DNA from: Acinetobacter qingfengensis
GTDB lineage: Bacteria; Pseudomonadota; Gammaproteobacteria; Pseudomonadales; Moraxellaceae
Assembly: GCF_008693185.1 (NCBI RefSeq)
Contig: NZ_VXKN01000003.1
Span: forward strand, 1 to 64,000
Length of the DNA stretch: 64,000 bases
Direction of reading: 5' to 3'
Shown here: piece by piece, positions 54,711-64,000 of the stretch
Layout: each line of letters starts with the position of its first letter
Numbering within the stretch: position 1 is the stretch's first letter
Position numbers and translations under genes: made by a program
Notes under the pieces: generated by a model
Told to the model about the DNA's origin: nothing
The model's input: the letters and a program-made list of their open reading frames with translations, nothing else
The model's database searches: none

Positions 54711-56533
54711 TATCGTACTCCCTGATTTTTATATTGCATAAACGGATCACGATAATTTAATGGGCTGATATTTTTACTCATTGGAGAATATAAATATTGA
54801 TGAACATATTTTGCATTATTTTCTTGATATCCACTTAAACTAATATTTTGTATACCTGCCCTTTGTATGGTATATAAAAATTCCTGTGTATTTTTCCAGT
54901 CTTTTGATGTTTTTAGTGAAGTAACATTTATGTTTATTAAAATACGTTCTTTGATCATTGGCGTTAATGCATCAAGTTTTTTCTGCCAGTCTTTTAAATT
55001 ATGTTTATCTTGAGGCTGATTAATTTCAAAACTCACCATACTGACATGATCCAATATTTTAAGTAATAGTTGTTGAAAATTGGTTATTTTTTTAATATCA
55101 ACTTCACCATTTAAAATAATTTTAATTGGTAACATAGTTTCGCTAATATTGGTATAAATACTGGCTTGCTGCTGAGCTTGTTCTATTAATTTTAAACGTT
55201 GCTGCATTAAATTAGTCTTTTCTCCCCCAAATATCATCTGTTGTAAATCATTTTTAATATCAAGTTGGATACCGGAAATACTATGATTACTTTTCATTAA
55301 ATCAGTTATAAATGGTACCAATTGATCCGGATGCGTATGAAATTTATTAAATGGAATATTTGCATAAACTCTGGTAAATAATCGAGTTTTTGATTGCCAA
55401 AGAAAGCGATTTAATAAATCTTCCTGCATTGGAAAAATTTGATTAGGAAAATAAGTTTTTGGGTGCTGTTGATCGGAATTAAATACATTGACAATTAATC
55501 GATCCACACCTAATGCCTGAACTTTATCCAGAACTTTACCCAATTGTTGATCTGATTGTACTACTGATGAACTAACTAACCCATCCAGATTGAGATTAAG
55601 ACTATGTCGTGGTTCTATTTTTAATTCATCATGATAATGCGTTAAACTTAATAGTTCCTCCTGAATACTTTCCTCGGTTGGGTTATCAACCATCAGCATG
55701 CGCTTTAATGTTCCATCTGTTACAGTATTAACGCCAGAATTTCCCAGACTAAAAGAAAATGTCAAACCTGCCTGATGTGCAATTTTTTCAACTTCTGTGG
55801 TCACTGCACCATAAGGCCAAATCATGGTATCAATATGAATACCCAACTTTTCATCCAGAATTCGCTTGGATGTCGTTAAATCCTGATAAATTCTTTGTTG
55901 AAACTCCTGATCGGTTTCATAACGTTTTTTATCTGCAAAATATTGTCTAGTAATCGCTGCAGGTTGCTGATTACCTTGAGGATTAGCCAAAATACCCTGA
56001 TGTAAATTATGGCTATGGCTAGCAAATTCTACTAGTCCGGATCGTTGCATTTCCTGCATCTGAGGCCAAGTCATTAAATTTCCTGCACCATACGCTTCAA
56101 TACCCCCTTGATTAGTGCCTTCTGTCCAACCAGTTACAATGGCAAACACCGCCGGAATTTTATACGTTTTTAATAGTGGAAAAACTTTGGAATAACTACT
56201 GAGCATGCCATCATCAAAGGTTAATAAAATGGCATTTGCAGGAAGTGGCTGAATACCTTCCCGTGCAGCTTTGATTTGTTTTAAAGTGACAGGTTGCCAT
56301 TTTGATGTACTTAACCAGTCAAAGAACTGCGCAAGATTTTTACTATGAATTGCATACACGTCACGGTCACCACGCTTGGCAACATCATCACGTACATCAT
56401 GAAAATTTAGAGCAATAGACTGATTGTATTGTAAATCTTCATTAAAATTTTCTGCCATACAGGAAACAGTCATAAAGTAGCCTGTAATCCCTAAAATACA
56501 ACTCATGGCTTTTTTTAGAATATTGTTATACAT
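54710..56533 (-). CDS. pgaB: Poly-N-acetylglucosamine deacetylase
   Basis: PgaB removes some acetyl groups from PNAG in the periplasm, which is needed for its export and biofilm role. The 607-residue protein has a signal peptide with a possible lipobox at Cys25 (TVSC, not the best match), then the polysaccharide deacetylase domain with TFDDG (105-109; catalytic Asp107 and Asp108) and HSHNLHQG (173-180). The C-terminal half (about 320-607) matches the PgaB glycosyl hydrolase domain. It overlaps pgaA and pgaC by 1 nt each. Confidence 0.92.
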   Translation of the reverse strand: MYNNILKKAMSCILGITGYFMTVSCMAENFNEDLQYNQSIALNFHDVRDDVAKRGDRDVYAIHSKNLAQFFDWLSTSKWQPVTLKQIKAAREGIQPLPANAILLTFDDGMLSSYSKVFPLLKTYKIPAVFAIVTGWTEGTNQGGIEAYGAGNLMTWPQMQEMQRSGLVEFASHSHNLHQGILANPQGNQQPAAITRQYFADKKRYETDQEFQQRIYQDLTTSKRILDEKLGIHIDTMIWPYGAVTTEVEKIAHQAGLTFSFSLGNSGVNTVTDGTLKRMLMVDNPTEESIQEELLSLTHYHDELKIEPRHSLNLNLDGLVSSSVVQSDQQLGKVLDKVQALGVDRLIVNVFNSDQQHPKTYFPNQIFPMQEDLLNRFLWQSKTRLFTRVYANIPFNKFHTHPDQLVPFITDLMKSNHSISGIQLDIKNDLQQMIFGGEKTNLMQQRLKLIEQAQQQASIYTNISETMLPIKIILNGEVDIKKITNFQQLLLKILDHVSMVSFEINQPQDKHNLKDWQKKLDALTPMIKERILININVTSLKTSKDWKNTQEFLYTIQRAGIQNISLSGYQENNAKYVHQYLYSPMSKNISPLNYRDPFMQYKNQGVR

Positions 56534-59019
56534 TAAAAAATCCCCTGAAAACCAAATAGACCGTAGCTATAACGTTCTTGTTTTCCATCGTATGGATGCT
56601 GTGATAATCCTATGCCATAGCTTAATTTCCATGTACGGGATAATGACCATAAATGCAGATATTGCACATTCCATGTTAGCTTGGCACCATAATCCTGTTG
56701 ATGATAAAAACCAGCCCCTACATCAAATTGCTGAGTAAACGAACGTTCATACCAACGCCAAGTCAACCAGTCATGACTGAAATTCAGTGATGCTGCATAA
56801 TAATTTTCCGGACTAAAATAATTAACATTTTGTGAACGATTACTTCCGATTCCAGCAGCAATCGTCATGTCGGTGATATGGTGTGGCAATGCAAATAATC
56901 TTTGAGTGAATGACGCAGATAAATCCTGCTGAAAATTACCATCTAACACATCAGTTGCAAGATAATTGATATTGGCAGACCGCGATTCATTCTGCTGCCA
57001 CGTGATGCCGGCTGTATAGGATTGTCCATCATATCGGTCACGTATGGCTTGCAAGGCAATTGCTGCCTGACTGTTATAAGCCAGAGAATATTGCCAATGA
57101 TCATTTAACCATTGCGACCAGTTCAACATAATTCCGGTGTTATGCTGGTCCGTATCCTGTGTCAAAGCAACCGACAAATTTTTACGTTTTGATGCCCACT
57201 CCAATCCGAAGCCATAGCGCTGATCACGGACACTGCCGGATTCATACTCAGCGCTACGATCCTGATGAGTCGCAAAAATACGATAATTTCCAAATATCCA
57301 AGGCGCATTCAATCGGGTATTAGATGTCCTGTCATGATTACCTTTTAGAGACTCAGTAATTTGATCATGTTGACGACTTCTGCCCCAATTTGTTTCATGT
57401 TGAATGCTAAATCTGGAACGATCATTGAATTCTTTTGTACTTAAAATCACACTGCCATCATTAGGATAATATTGATTTAATTCATGTAATTGTCTTTTCC
57501 ATGCTTGAATATCTCCGGCAGCCTGCGTATTTTGTATCTGATTAATTCTGGTTGATTTATCAACAGGTGTCATACCATTTAATCGCTCAAGTGTCTTTTG
57601 CGCAGTTAAGGGTTGCTCACGCCAACGTTGAATTTGTACTAAATTATTTAAATATCCAGCATTATTGGGCGCTTTATTCGTTACGGATTGATAATAACGT
57701 TCAGCCAAATCAAGTTGATTGCGATACGCCAGATCTAATCCAGTGAGTCCAATATAATCATAACGATCCGGCGCAGTTGTTCGATCCACACCTTTTGCTG
57801 CACTGTATTGATATACTGGAATTAATCGATCTACTTTCTGAATAAATTGCTGTGCCTGTTGATATTTTTCCTGTTCGATATAGCTGTAATACAAACCACT
57901 ATAAACTGTCATATCGGGATAATTTTTTTCATTTAATAAGCCAAGATATAATTTTTCAGCTATTTTGGGTTGTTTTAACGCCAGATAACTATCTGCAAGT
58001 GCATGTCTGACATAAGCCGGCATCGTGTCTATGGGTTTATTTAATTTTTGTGCTTCAAAAATAGCTTGTTTAGACGATCTACGTACACTCAAGGCATAAA
58101 TATAATTATAATAAAAATTAAAGTATTCTGGACTACCAACTATAACTTGTTGTTTTAACTGCGCGGCAGTATTAAGAACATGATCAAAATCAGCATAACT
58201 TAAAACATCAGGTTCGCCTTTTGCAGATAAAAACCGATACCTTGAAATTGCAAAATTAATATCCTGACTAAACTGCAAAAGTTTTGCAGTTAAATATAAT
58301 TGCTGCTGCTGAGGTTTTTTCTTGATTTCCTTAATCACATGAAAAGCCTTAGTAACTCCCCCCATAGATAATAGCGCTCGAACATACTCTTCCTGCACAG
58401 CCCATTGATCAGGGGCTTTTTGGTATGCTCTGGTCGCTGCATCAAGGCTTTGTACTGGTTTTTCAGAAATTCTATAAGCATAGGATACCTGTATCAATTG
58501 ATCTACTTTTAACTGTGATAAAGGTAAAGTCACCAATAATTGTACAGCATGCTGCGTATCCTTTAATTCTGCATATAACACCGCCTGTATCAGGATTAAA
58601 TCTTTATAGTATCGTTGCTGATTAAACTTTTTTGCCCAGAATAATGCCTGATCAAATTGTTGGGTATTTCTTAAACCTTGCACTACAGGCAAATAAGCAT
58701 ATTCCGGAAATTGTTGTAACTGAACAAAATTTAATAATCCAAGCTCTTTAGAACTAAATCTGTCTTGTTGTGATGCCAATGTCAAATAATCTGCCAGTAA
58801 TAATTGGTCATAGGGATATTGTTGAAGTAGGCGTTTTAATTGTTGTAATCCCTGATCAACATTTCCTTGTCTAACCAATAATACTGCCTGCTCTCGTTCA
58901 GCAGTCAAATGATCTTGTTGCAGACTTTGAGCGATTACATTTTGTGCAGATAATACAGCAATACTTGTAATCGAGAGTGAACGAAATCTTTTTATTAAAA
59001 TCTTTCTAATGTGCAGCAT
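56533..59019 (-). CDS. pgaA: PNAG export porin
   Basis: PgaA exports PNAG through the outer membrane. The 828-residue protein has a signal peptide (to about residue 30), a long TPR-like helical part (about 35-510), and a C-terminal beta-barrel (about 525-828) ending in an aromatic residue, FGFQGIF. Starts at 59055 (ATG) or 59019 (ATG) are both possible; 59019 gives a typical signal peptide. It is the first gene of the operon, and the region upstream to 59131 should hold the promoter. Confidence 0.9.
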   Translation of the reverse strand: MLHIRKILIKRFRSLSITSIAVLSAQNVIAQSLQQDHLTAEREQAVLLVRQGNVDQGLQQLKRLLQQYPYDQLLLADYLTLASQQDRFSSKELGLLNFVQLQQFPEYAYLPVVQGLRNTQQFDQALFWAKKFNQQRYYKDLILIQAVLYAELKDTQHAVQLLVTLPLSQLKVDQLIQVSYAYRISEKPVQSLDAATRAYQKAPDQWAVQEEYVRALLSMGGVTKAFHVIKEIKKKPQQQQLYLTAKLLQFSQDINFAISRYRFLSAKGEPDVLSYADFDHVLNTAAQLKQQVIVGSPEYFNFYYNYIYALSVRRSSKQAIFEAQKLNKPIDTMPAYVRHALADSYLALKQPKIAEKLYLGLLNEKNYPDMTVYSGLYYSYIEQEKYQQAQQFIQKVDRLIPVYQYSAAKGVDRTTAPDRYDYIGLTGLDLAYRNQLDLAERYYQSVTNKAPNNAGYLNNLVQIQRWREQPLTAQKTLERLNGMTPVDKSTRINQIQNTQAAGDIQAWKRQLHELNQYYPNDGSVILSTKEFNDRSRFSIQHETNWGRSRQHDQITESLKGNHDRTSNTRLNAPWIFGNYRIFATHQDRSAEYESGSVRDQRYGFGLEWASKRKNLSVALTQDTDQHNTGIMLNWSQWLNDHWQYSLAYNSQAAIALQAIRDRYDGQSYTAGITWQQNESRSANINYLATDVLDGNFQQDLSASFTQRLFALPHHITDMTIAAGIGSNRSQNVNYFSPENYYAASLNFSHDWLTWRWYERSFTQQFDVGAGFYHQQDYGAKLTWNVQYLHLWSLSRTWKLSYGIGLSQHPYDGKQERYSYGLFGFQGIF

Positions 59020-59130
59020 CTTAACAACCGACAAAATAAATAATGTTAAATGCATCACACTATATACAATAATAGTAAATTATGTCAAATAAATACCTTT
59101 TTTACTTAACCTATCGTTTAAAATGATATA

Positions 59131-59165
59131 AAAAAAACCAGATATTGTTTAAATATCTGGTTTTT
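59131..59165 (-). terminator. Terminator after tmk
   Basis: ACCAGATATT / AATATCTGGT form a 10-bp stem with a 5-nt loop, flanked by an A-run and a T-run, 10 nt after the tmk stop. It separates the pabC-mltG-tmk unit from pgaA. Confidence 0.85.
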
Positions 59166-59175
59166 AAGTAAAAAA

Positions 59176-59781
59176 CTAAATTTTCTGTCGAATATATTGT
59201 AATGCAATCTCTGCAATCTGTTTTGGTGTTTGTGTCGCATCTAGACAAACAACTCGTTGTGGTGACTGCGTGGCAATAGCTTGATATGTTTGTCGGACTC
59301 GATTAAAAAATTCGGTTTTTTCCTGTTCAAAGCGATCCAATGCGGCTCGTTTTTGCGCACGTTGCATACCCACTTCAACCGGAGCATCTAACCAAAATGT
59401 AATATCAGGTAATCTTGAAACAAAATTTTCAGTTAATAGGTCAATATGCTGCCGATCCAATCCTCGTCCACCACATTGATAAGCAATACTTGCATCAACA
59501 AAACGATCACATAGAACAATTTTATTGGCATTAAGCGCAGGCAAAATCACCTGATCCAGATGTTGTGCCCGTGCAGCATATATCAGCAATAATTCTGTTG
59601 AGGCACACATTTTTTCTTGATCAGGTTGTAATAATAATTGACGAATTTTTTCTGCCAAAGGCGTTCCACCTGGTTCTCGAGTCAGAATCACATCATATTG
59701 TTGTGCAACCAAAGTCGCTTGCAAGGTCGCAATTAACGTACTTTTACCTACGCCTTCTGTCCCCTCAAAACTAATAAACAT
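59176..59781 (-). CDS. tmk: Thymidylate kinase
   Basis: Tmk phosphorylates dTMP to dTDP. The 201-residue protein has the P-loop GTEGVGKST (residues 7-15), the TREPGGTPLAEKIR segment typical of type I/II enzymes, and LCDRFVDASIAYQ with the catalytic Arg. A lid region with QKRAALDRFE lies near residue 145. It is 1 nt downstream of mltG on the same strand, the common pabC-mltG-tmk order; holB would follow in E. coli but does not here. Confidence 0.95.
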   Translation of the reverse strand: MFISFEGTEGVGKSTLIATLQATLVAQQYDVILTREPGGTPLAEKIRQLLLQPDQEKMCASTELLLIYAARAQHLDQVILPALNANKIVLCDRFVDASIAYQCGGRGLDRQHIDLLTENFVSRLPDITFWLDAPVEVGMQRAQKRAALDRFEQEKTEFFNRVRQTYQAIATQSPQRVVCLDATQTPKQIAEIALQYIRQKI

Positions 59782-59782
59782 A

Positions 59783-60841
59783 TTAATTACCCTGACGCTT
59801 TTCTTTTAAAACCTTAAGATATTGTTGAACTGCCTGATTATGCTGCTCTAGTGTTGCACTAAATTGATGACCACCATTCCCAGTTGCTACAAAATATAGA
59901 TTATTAGACTGATCAGGATGTAATGCTGCTTCAATAGAGCGCTGACTTGGTAAGGCAATGGGTGTTGGTGGTAATCCATTAATGGTATAGGTATTATATG
60001 CCGTAGGTGTGCGTAAATTTTCTCGGCTAATATTCCCCCGATACTTATCCCCCATGCCATAAATTACTGTTGGATCAGTTTGTAGACGCATACCTGTTTG
60101 TAAACGGCGGACAAAAACTCCGGCAACCTTTTTTCGTTCGGCTTCAACGGCGGTTTCTTTCTCAATAATTGATGCCATAATTAATGCCTGATATTTATTC
60201 TCATAAGGCAAGTTTGCAGCTTTTTTCTGCCAGGCTTGATCCAAAATATCTGTTTGACGTTCGTATAAACGTTTTAAAATATTTAAATCTGTTTCACCTT
60301 TAGCAAAAAAATAAGTATTGGGAGCAAATAACCCTTCAGGATGTGTATTATTAGCACCCAGTTGTTGCATAATTTGCTGATCAGATAAATTCAAAATAGT
60401 ATTTTTAACATTTGCATCATTTTTTAAACGCTGTTTAAGTTGTTTAAATGTTGTACCTTCAATTACCTGAATACGATTCATGTGTGCATTATCGGCATCA
60501 CTCACCATAATCAGCACTTGCCTGACACTCATTCCCTGATGAATCTCATAAACACCAGCTTTCATACTGTCATGAATAAATAATTTTTGATAAAGCTTTA
60601 AAATAACAGGGAATTTGATGCCTTGCTTTTCCAGTTTACCAATGAATGCACTGTAATTCTGTCCTTTTTCAACAGATAACCACTGTGATTTGCCTTTAAT
60701 CGGAAAGGTTTGTAATAAACTTTGTGAAAGAATCCAGCTCACAATTAACACAAATACAATGACGATCAGTAAGGGCCATTTCCACCAGAGCTTTATGCTA
60801 GAGGTTACTTTCTTTTTTACAGGTTTGCGTTTTTGCGCCAT
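59783..60841 (-). CDS. mltG: Endolytic murein transglycosylase MltG
   Basis: MltG (YceG) cleaves nascent glycan strands at the inner membrane and helps terminate glycan synthesis. The 352-residue protein has an N-terminal membrane helix (about 23-45) after a Lys-rich stretch, a LysM-like domain, and the YceG catalytic domain with the active-site Glu in ASIIEKETAVEAE and the later VIYGMGDKYRGNI. pabC lies 5 nt upstream and tmk 1 nt downstream, the conserved arrangement. Confidence 0.95.
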   Translation of the reverse strand: MAQKRKPVKKKVTSSIKLWWKWPLLIVIVFVLIVSWILSQSLLQTFPIKGKSQWLSVEKGQNYSAFIGKLEKQGIKFPVILKLYQKLFIHDSMKAGVYEIHQGMSVRQVLIMVSDADNAHMNRIQVIEGTTFKQLKQRLKNDANVKNTILNLSDQQIMQQLGANNTHPEGLFAPNTYFFAKGETDLNILKRLYERQTDILDQAWQKKAANLPYENKYQALIMASIIEKETAVEAERKKVAGVFVRRLQTGMRLQTDPTVIYGMGDKYRGNISRENLRTPTAYNTYTINGLPPTPIALPSQRSIEAALHPDQSNNLYFVATGNGGHQFSATLEQHNQAVQQYLKVLKEKRQGN

Positions 60842-60846
60842 AAATA

Positions 60847-61680
60847 TTAAACCAGTTCTGCCAGTTGCAAGGTTGTAAACAGATTATGGCATGGATGTTG
60901 TGCCAGTAATCTCTGCTCAAGCTGAGCAATGATTTGCATGGGATGTAAAGCATTACATAAAAATGCAGCGTCTATCTGTTGCAAGTCTACAAGGCTAATC
61001 ATACGGATTTGACAAGGAATTTGGTAGTCGTGCATTCGTGTCAGAATTTCTTGCCGCATTGTGCCATCAATTCCTGCATTTTCAAGGGTTGGCGTACACC
61101 ATTGTCCATCAATAAAAATGAAGCAATTGCTGGAAATTGCTTCAATGAGTTGTTGTTGTTGATTTAAACATAAACCTTCATCCCAACAATATTGCATGGC
61201 TTGCCGCTTGAGTACAATTTGTTCTAACCGATTCAGACTTTTAATACCCACTAATTGTGGCATCACTGTGCCAAGTGTATCCTTTAAAATTCCCACTCTG
61301 GACAACACTTTAGGAGATTCCATCGCGACATTATGATCAGGATAAAAATAAAAATAAACATCAACCGGTTGCTCTGGTAATGCATAACCTCTAGGCCCCA
61401 CACCCCGGCTTAGTAGAATTTTGATCACGCCATCGGTATATTTCTGCTGATTCAAATGCCCCAGAAATATATCTTTTTCCTGTATTAATCTAGACAAATC
61501 CAAATTTAGATCTAGTTGTTGCCGACTTTGTTCAAACCGCTGTAAGTGCCTATTCCACAATAATATTTCCCCATGTCTAAAACGAATTGTAGTAAAACAG
61601 CCATCACCGTATTGAAATGCCCGATCCTCTACAGAAACAACTTGTGTAGTAATTAAATTTGCATTTTTTTGATACAACAT
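60847..61680 (-). CDS. pabC: Aminodeoxychorismate lyase
   Basis: PabC converts aminodeoxychorismate to p-aminobenzoate for folate synthesis. The 277-residue protein is a class IV PLP enzyme, with EDRAFQYGDGCFTTIR near the start and the PLP-binding Lys in GIKSLNRLEQIVLKR (Lys148 region). The ATG at 61680 is chosen with AGGA 7 nt upstream; the GTG just before it is less likely. It heads the pabC-mltG-tmk unit. Confidence 0.92.
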   Translation of the reverse strand: MLYQKNANLITTQVVSVEDRAFQYGDGCFTTIRFRHGEILLWNRHLQRFEQSRQQLDLNLDLSRLIQEKDIFLGHLNQQKYTDGVIKILLSRGVGPRGYALPEQPVDVYFYFYPDHNVAMESPKVLSRVGILKDTLGTVMPQLVGIKSLNRLEQIVLKRQAMQYCWDEGLCLNQQQQLIEAISSNCFIFIDGQWCTPTLENAGIDGTMRQEILTRMHDYQIPCQIRMISLVDLQQIDAAFLCNALHPMQIIAQLEQRLLAQHPCHNLFTTLQLAELV

Positions 61681-61868
61681 CACTCTATCCTAATGACCTT
61701 TTTGCATAAGCTAAGCATTAAAAACAATTATCTTATTTCTGTTTTTTTCATATAGAATGACACCTATATCTCTTATAAGGATAAAACATTGTGTATTTAT
61801 GCTAATTCACATTATTTTATCCTCAACAATGAGCAAAGACTCATCATGATTTAACAGGAAGGTATACT

Positions 61869-62792
61869 TTGAACTTTCAGCAACTTCGTATCATACGTGA
61901 AACAGTACGTCAGAATTTCAATCTGACCGAAGCCTCGACAGCATTATACACGTCCCAATCCGGTGTAAGTAAGCATATTAAAGATTTGGAAGATGAATTA
62001 GGCGTACAGTTGTTTATTCGTAAAGGTAAACGCATTCTAGGTTTAACTGAACCTGGACAGGCATTATTAAGTATCGTTGAGCGTATGTTAGTCGATGCAG
62101 ATAATATCAAACGTTTATCGGATGATTTTAATCGTGTGGATGAGGGAACACTGACCATTGCCACCACACATACACAAGCACGTTATGTATTACCACCAAT
62201 TGTGAGTCGCTTTAAAAAACAATTTCCTAAAGTACATTTGATATTACAGCAAGCCAGTCCAATCGAAATTTCAGAAATGCTTTTACAGGGTGAAGCAGAT
62301 GTCGGCATTGCAACAGAATCTCTGACTACAGAAGAGCAACTGGCCAGTATTCCTTATTACCAATGGCAGCACTGCATTATTACACCTGTCAATCACCCAT
62401 TGGCAAATCAAACCCATATTACTTTGGAACATATTGCCCAATACCCATTGATTACTTATCATGGTGGATTTACTGGACGTTCAAAAATAGACCAGGCTTT
62501 TAAGGATGCTCATATTGACCCGAATGTTGTGATGGCTGCACTTGATGCCGATGTCATTAAAACCTATGTTGAACTCGGCATGGGAATTGGTATCGTTAAC
62601 CATTTGGCTTACGATCCCGAGCGGGATTTTCGCTTAAAACAAATCAAAACTGATTTATTTGGATTAAATACCACATGGATTGCTGTACGCAAAGGACATT
62701 TACTTCGCGGGTATGGATATGATTTTATTTCTCTCTGCTCCCCTGAAACTGATATTAAAGCGTTAAAAAAAGCAGCTTATCCTGAAGAATAG
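61869..62792 (+). CDS. cysB: LysR family regulator CysB
   Basis: CysB activates sulfate assimilation genes and responds to N-acetylserine or related ligands. The 307-residue protein has an N-terminal helix-turn-helix (residues 16-40, with ALYTSQSGVSKHIKDLE) and the CysB-type effector domain with THTQARYVLPP, PLITYHGGFTGRS and GMGIGIV. The start is TTG at 61869, supported by AGGAAGG 6 nt upstream and by the product beginning MNFQQLRII, the CysB pattern. It diverges from pabC. Confidence 0.93.
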   Translation: MNFQQLRIIRETVRQNFNLTEASTALYTSQSGVSKHIKDLEDELGVQLFIRKGKRILGLTEPGQALLSIVERMLVDADNIKRLSDDFNRVDEGTLTIATTHTQARYVLPPIVSRFKKQFPKVHLILQQASPIEISEMLLQGEADVGIATESLTTEEQLASIPYYQWQHCIITPVNHPLANQTHITLEHIAQYPLITYHGGFTGRSKIDQAFKDAHIDPNVVMAALDADVIKTYVELGMGIGIVNHLAYDPERDFRLKQIKTDLFGLNTTWIAVRKGHLLRGYGYDFISLCSPETDIKALKKAAYPEE

Positions 62793-62795
62793 ACA

Positions 62796-62829
62796 TAAAA
62801 AAAACCTCTCATGCTATTGAGTGAGAGGT
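62796..62829 (-). terminator. Terminator of the phosphate transporter gene
   Basis: ACCTCTCA / TGAGAGGT form an 8-bp stem with a 10-nt loop, followed by eight Ts on the minus strand. It lies 20 nt after the transporter stop. Confidence 0.8.
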
Positions 62830-62848
62830 CGTTTAAAATCTGTAGAAA

Positions 62849-64000
62849 TTAAAAAATCTGTAGAAATAACCAATATAAAGTACCTGACAACACAATAGTT
62901 GCCGGTAAAGTCAGTACCCATGCCGATAGGATACTTTTAACCGTTGACCACTGTAGCCCCGATTTATTTGCAACCATCGTTCCGGCTACTGCACTATTTA
63001 ACACGTGCGTTGTAGAAACAGGCAATCCAAAACCATCCGCTGCAGCAATTGTTGTCATCGCAACCAGCTCAGCCGACATTCCCTGACCATAAGTCATGTG
63101 ATGTTTACCAATACGTTCACCAACAGTTACCACAATACGTTTCCAACCCACCATAGTGCCCAGACCTAAAGCCAACGCTACAGCAACTTTTACCCAAGTT
63201 GGAATATATTGTAGAAATGAATCCAGACTTTTACGGTAGTCCTTAACTGCCACTGTATTCTCAGCAGTCATTTCAGGTAATTGTTTTGCTTTATCCAGAC
63301 TCTTAAAGGCTGTAGTGCTGAGATACATATCATTACGGATGCTATTCACCTGATCTTCAGGAATATTTTTAAGATCTCCATGTACAGCAACTCGCTGTCC
63401 TAAATGATCAGTTAAACTTGCCAATGCAGGCACAACCTCAGGTGTAACCTGTTTATTCTGAATATACTGGGTGATTACTTGTCGTGCTTGCGCATCCGGA
63501 ACTTGTTGATGATTTGGAGCAATCGCAACAGCGGCTTGTTGAGACAGTTTTTTAAAAGACTGTATATGTGTCTGATCAAGATTTTTGTTCAAGGAATATG
63601 CCATAGGTACTAGACCAATTAAAATCAGCATAATTAACCCCATACCTTTTTGACCATCATTTGATCCGTGTGCAAAGCTCACCCCAGTACAGGTAAAAAT
63701 AAGTACCGCACGGATGATTGGTGGAGGTGGACGGTTACCTACAGGAGGTTTGAATAATTCCAATTGCTTACGAAAAATCTTTTTCACCAATAAAAATACA
63801 ATAATCGCAAAAGCGAAACCAATTAATGGCGAAAACAGTAAAGCCTTACCTACTTTCAGCACCTGGGCTGTATCAATACCACTACTTGCAATACCAGCCT
63901 GAACATTCAAAATATGATTCATTATGCCCACACCAAGAATTGAACCAATCATTGTATGAGAACTAGATGCAGGAATACCCAAAAACCATGTTCCGAGATT
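62849..64000 (-). CDS. pitA: Inorganic phosphate transporter, PiT family (cut by window end)
   Basis: PiT proteins import phosphate, often as a metal-phosphate complex, with protons. The visible 383 residues run off the window edge; the frame stays open to 64000, so the start is outside. The visible part has the PiT signature GIPASSSHTMIGS near its N-terminal end and the second copy GLPVSTTHVLNSAVAG near the C-terminus, with a hydrophilic central loop (about residues 150-250) that is rich in Gln/Asn. Membrane helices flank both motifs. PitA is chosen over PitB on general grounds only. Confidence 0.9.
   Translation of the reverse strand, partial: NLGTWFLGIPASSSHTMIGSILGVGIMNHILNVQAGIASSGIDTAQVLKVGKALLFSPLIGFAFAIIVFLLVKKIFRKQLELFKPPVGNRPPPPIIRAVLIFTCTGVSFAHGSNDGQKGMGLIMLILIGLVPMAYSLNKNLDQTHIQSFKKLSQQAAVAIAPNHQQVPDAQARQVITQYIQNKQVTPEVVPALASLTDHLGQRVAVHGDLKNIPEDQVNSIRNDMYLSTTAFKSLDKAKQLPEMTAENTVAVKDYRKSLDSFLQYIPTWVKVAVALALGLGTMVGWKRIVVTVGERIGKHHMTYGQGMSAELVAMTTIAAADGFGLPVSTTHVLNSAVAGTMVANKSGLQWSTVKSILSAWVLTLPATIVLSGTLYWLFLQIF

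Overview
The window looks like an ordinary chromosomal stretch from an Acinetobacter-type member of the Moraxellaceae (Gammaproteobacteria). The evidence is the low-GC, Gln-rich coding style, a str operon of rpsL-rpsG-fusA-tuf, a short fab cluster of rpmF / fabD-fabG-acpP, HemJ in place of HemG/HemY, a BirA without a DNA-binding domain, and pgaABCD beside tRNA genes. I cannot name the species from sequence alone. No phage, transposase, integrase or CRISPR array was seen. The first gene (tuf) and the last gene (a PiT phosphate transporter) are cut by the window edges.

Layout. 1-3861: the str operon on the minus strand, with a clear sigma70-type promoter and a perfect hairpin at the predicted 5' end of its mRNA. 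4014-5369: an EcsC-family protein. 5520-16303: a five-gene plus-strand locus (MoxR AAA+ ATPase, DUF5682 protein, VWA protein, SWIM zinc-finger protein, giant DUF4132 protein) that matches in content the poorly understood yehL-M-P-Q plus yehI/molR genes of E. coli. This is the best candidate for an undescribed system. 16537-18247: fabB and hemJ. 18749-23449: two regulator/MFS-exporter modules (IclR with a HbpS-like protein and an MFS pump; a divergent LysR/MFS pair). 23551-25750: a HAD phosphatase, thiD and a Kbp-like BON-LysM protein. 25938-29103: acpP, fabG, fabD, rpmF and yceD. 29203-33079: epmC, yciO-like, scpA-scpB and rluB. 33189-35856: the methionine ABC importer metQ-metN-metI.

36450-44939: nfuA, zipA, smc, a GntR regulator, a TauE/SafE permease, birA and coaX. 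45017-49584: envelope and secreted proteins, namely two tandem MORN-repeat paralogues, a TonB-dependent siderophore receptor with a likely Fur box, and a small lipoprotein. 49569-51094: a methyltransferase and folD. 51249-52907: tRNA-Cys and tRNA-Leu(UAA), then an alpha/beta hydrolase enclosed by a 139-bp direct repeat that includes a second, identical tRNA-Leu with its own promoter. 52978-59055: the pgaDCBA biofilm polysaccharide operon (minus strand). 59176-61680: tmk, mltG and pabC. 61869-62792: cysB with a TTG start. 62849-64000: the phosphate transporter.

How the genes fit together: the str genes supply translation; fabB, fabD, fabG, acpP, birA and coaX all feed fatty-acid synthesis (condensation, malonyl loading, reduction, carrier, biotinylation of acetyl-CoA carboxylase, CoA precursor); smc, scpA and scpB make the chromosome condensin although they sit in two places; pgaABCD makes, deacetylates and exports poly-N-acetylglucosamine.
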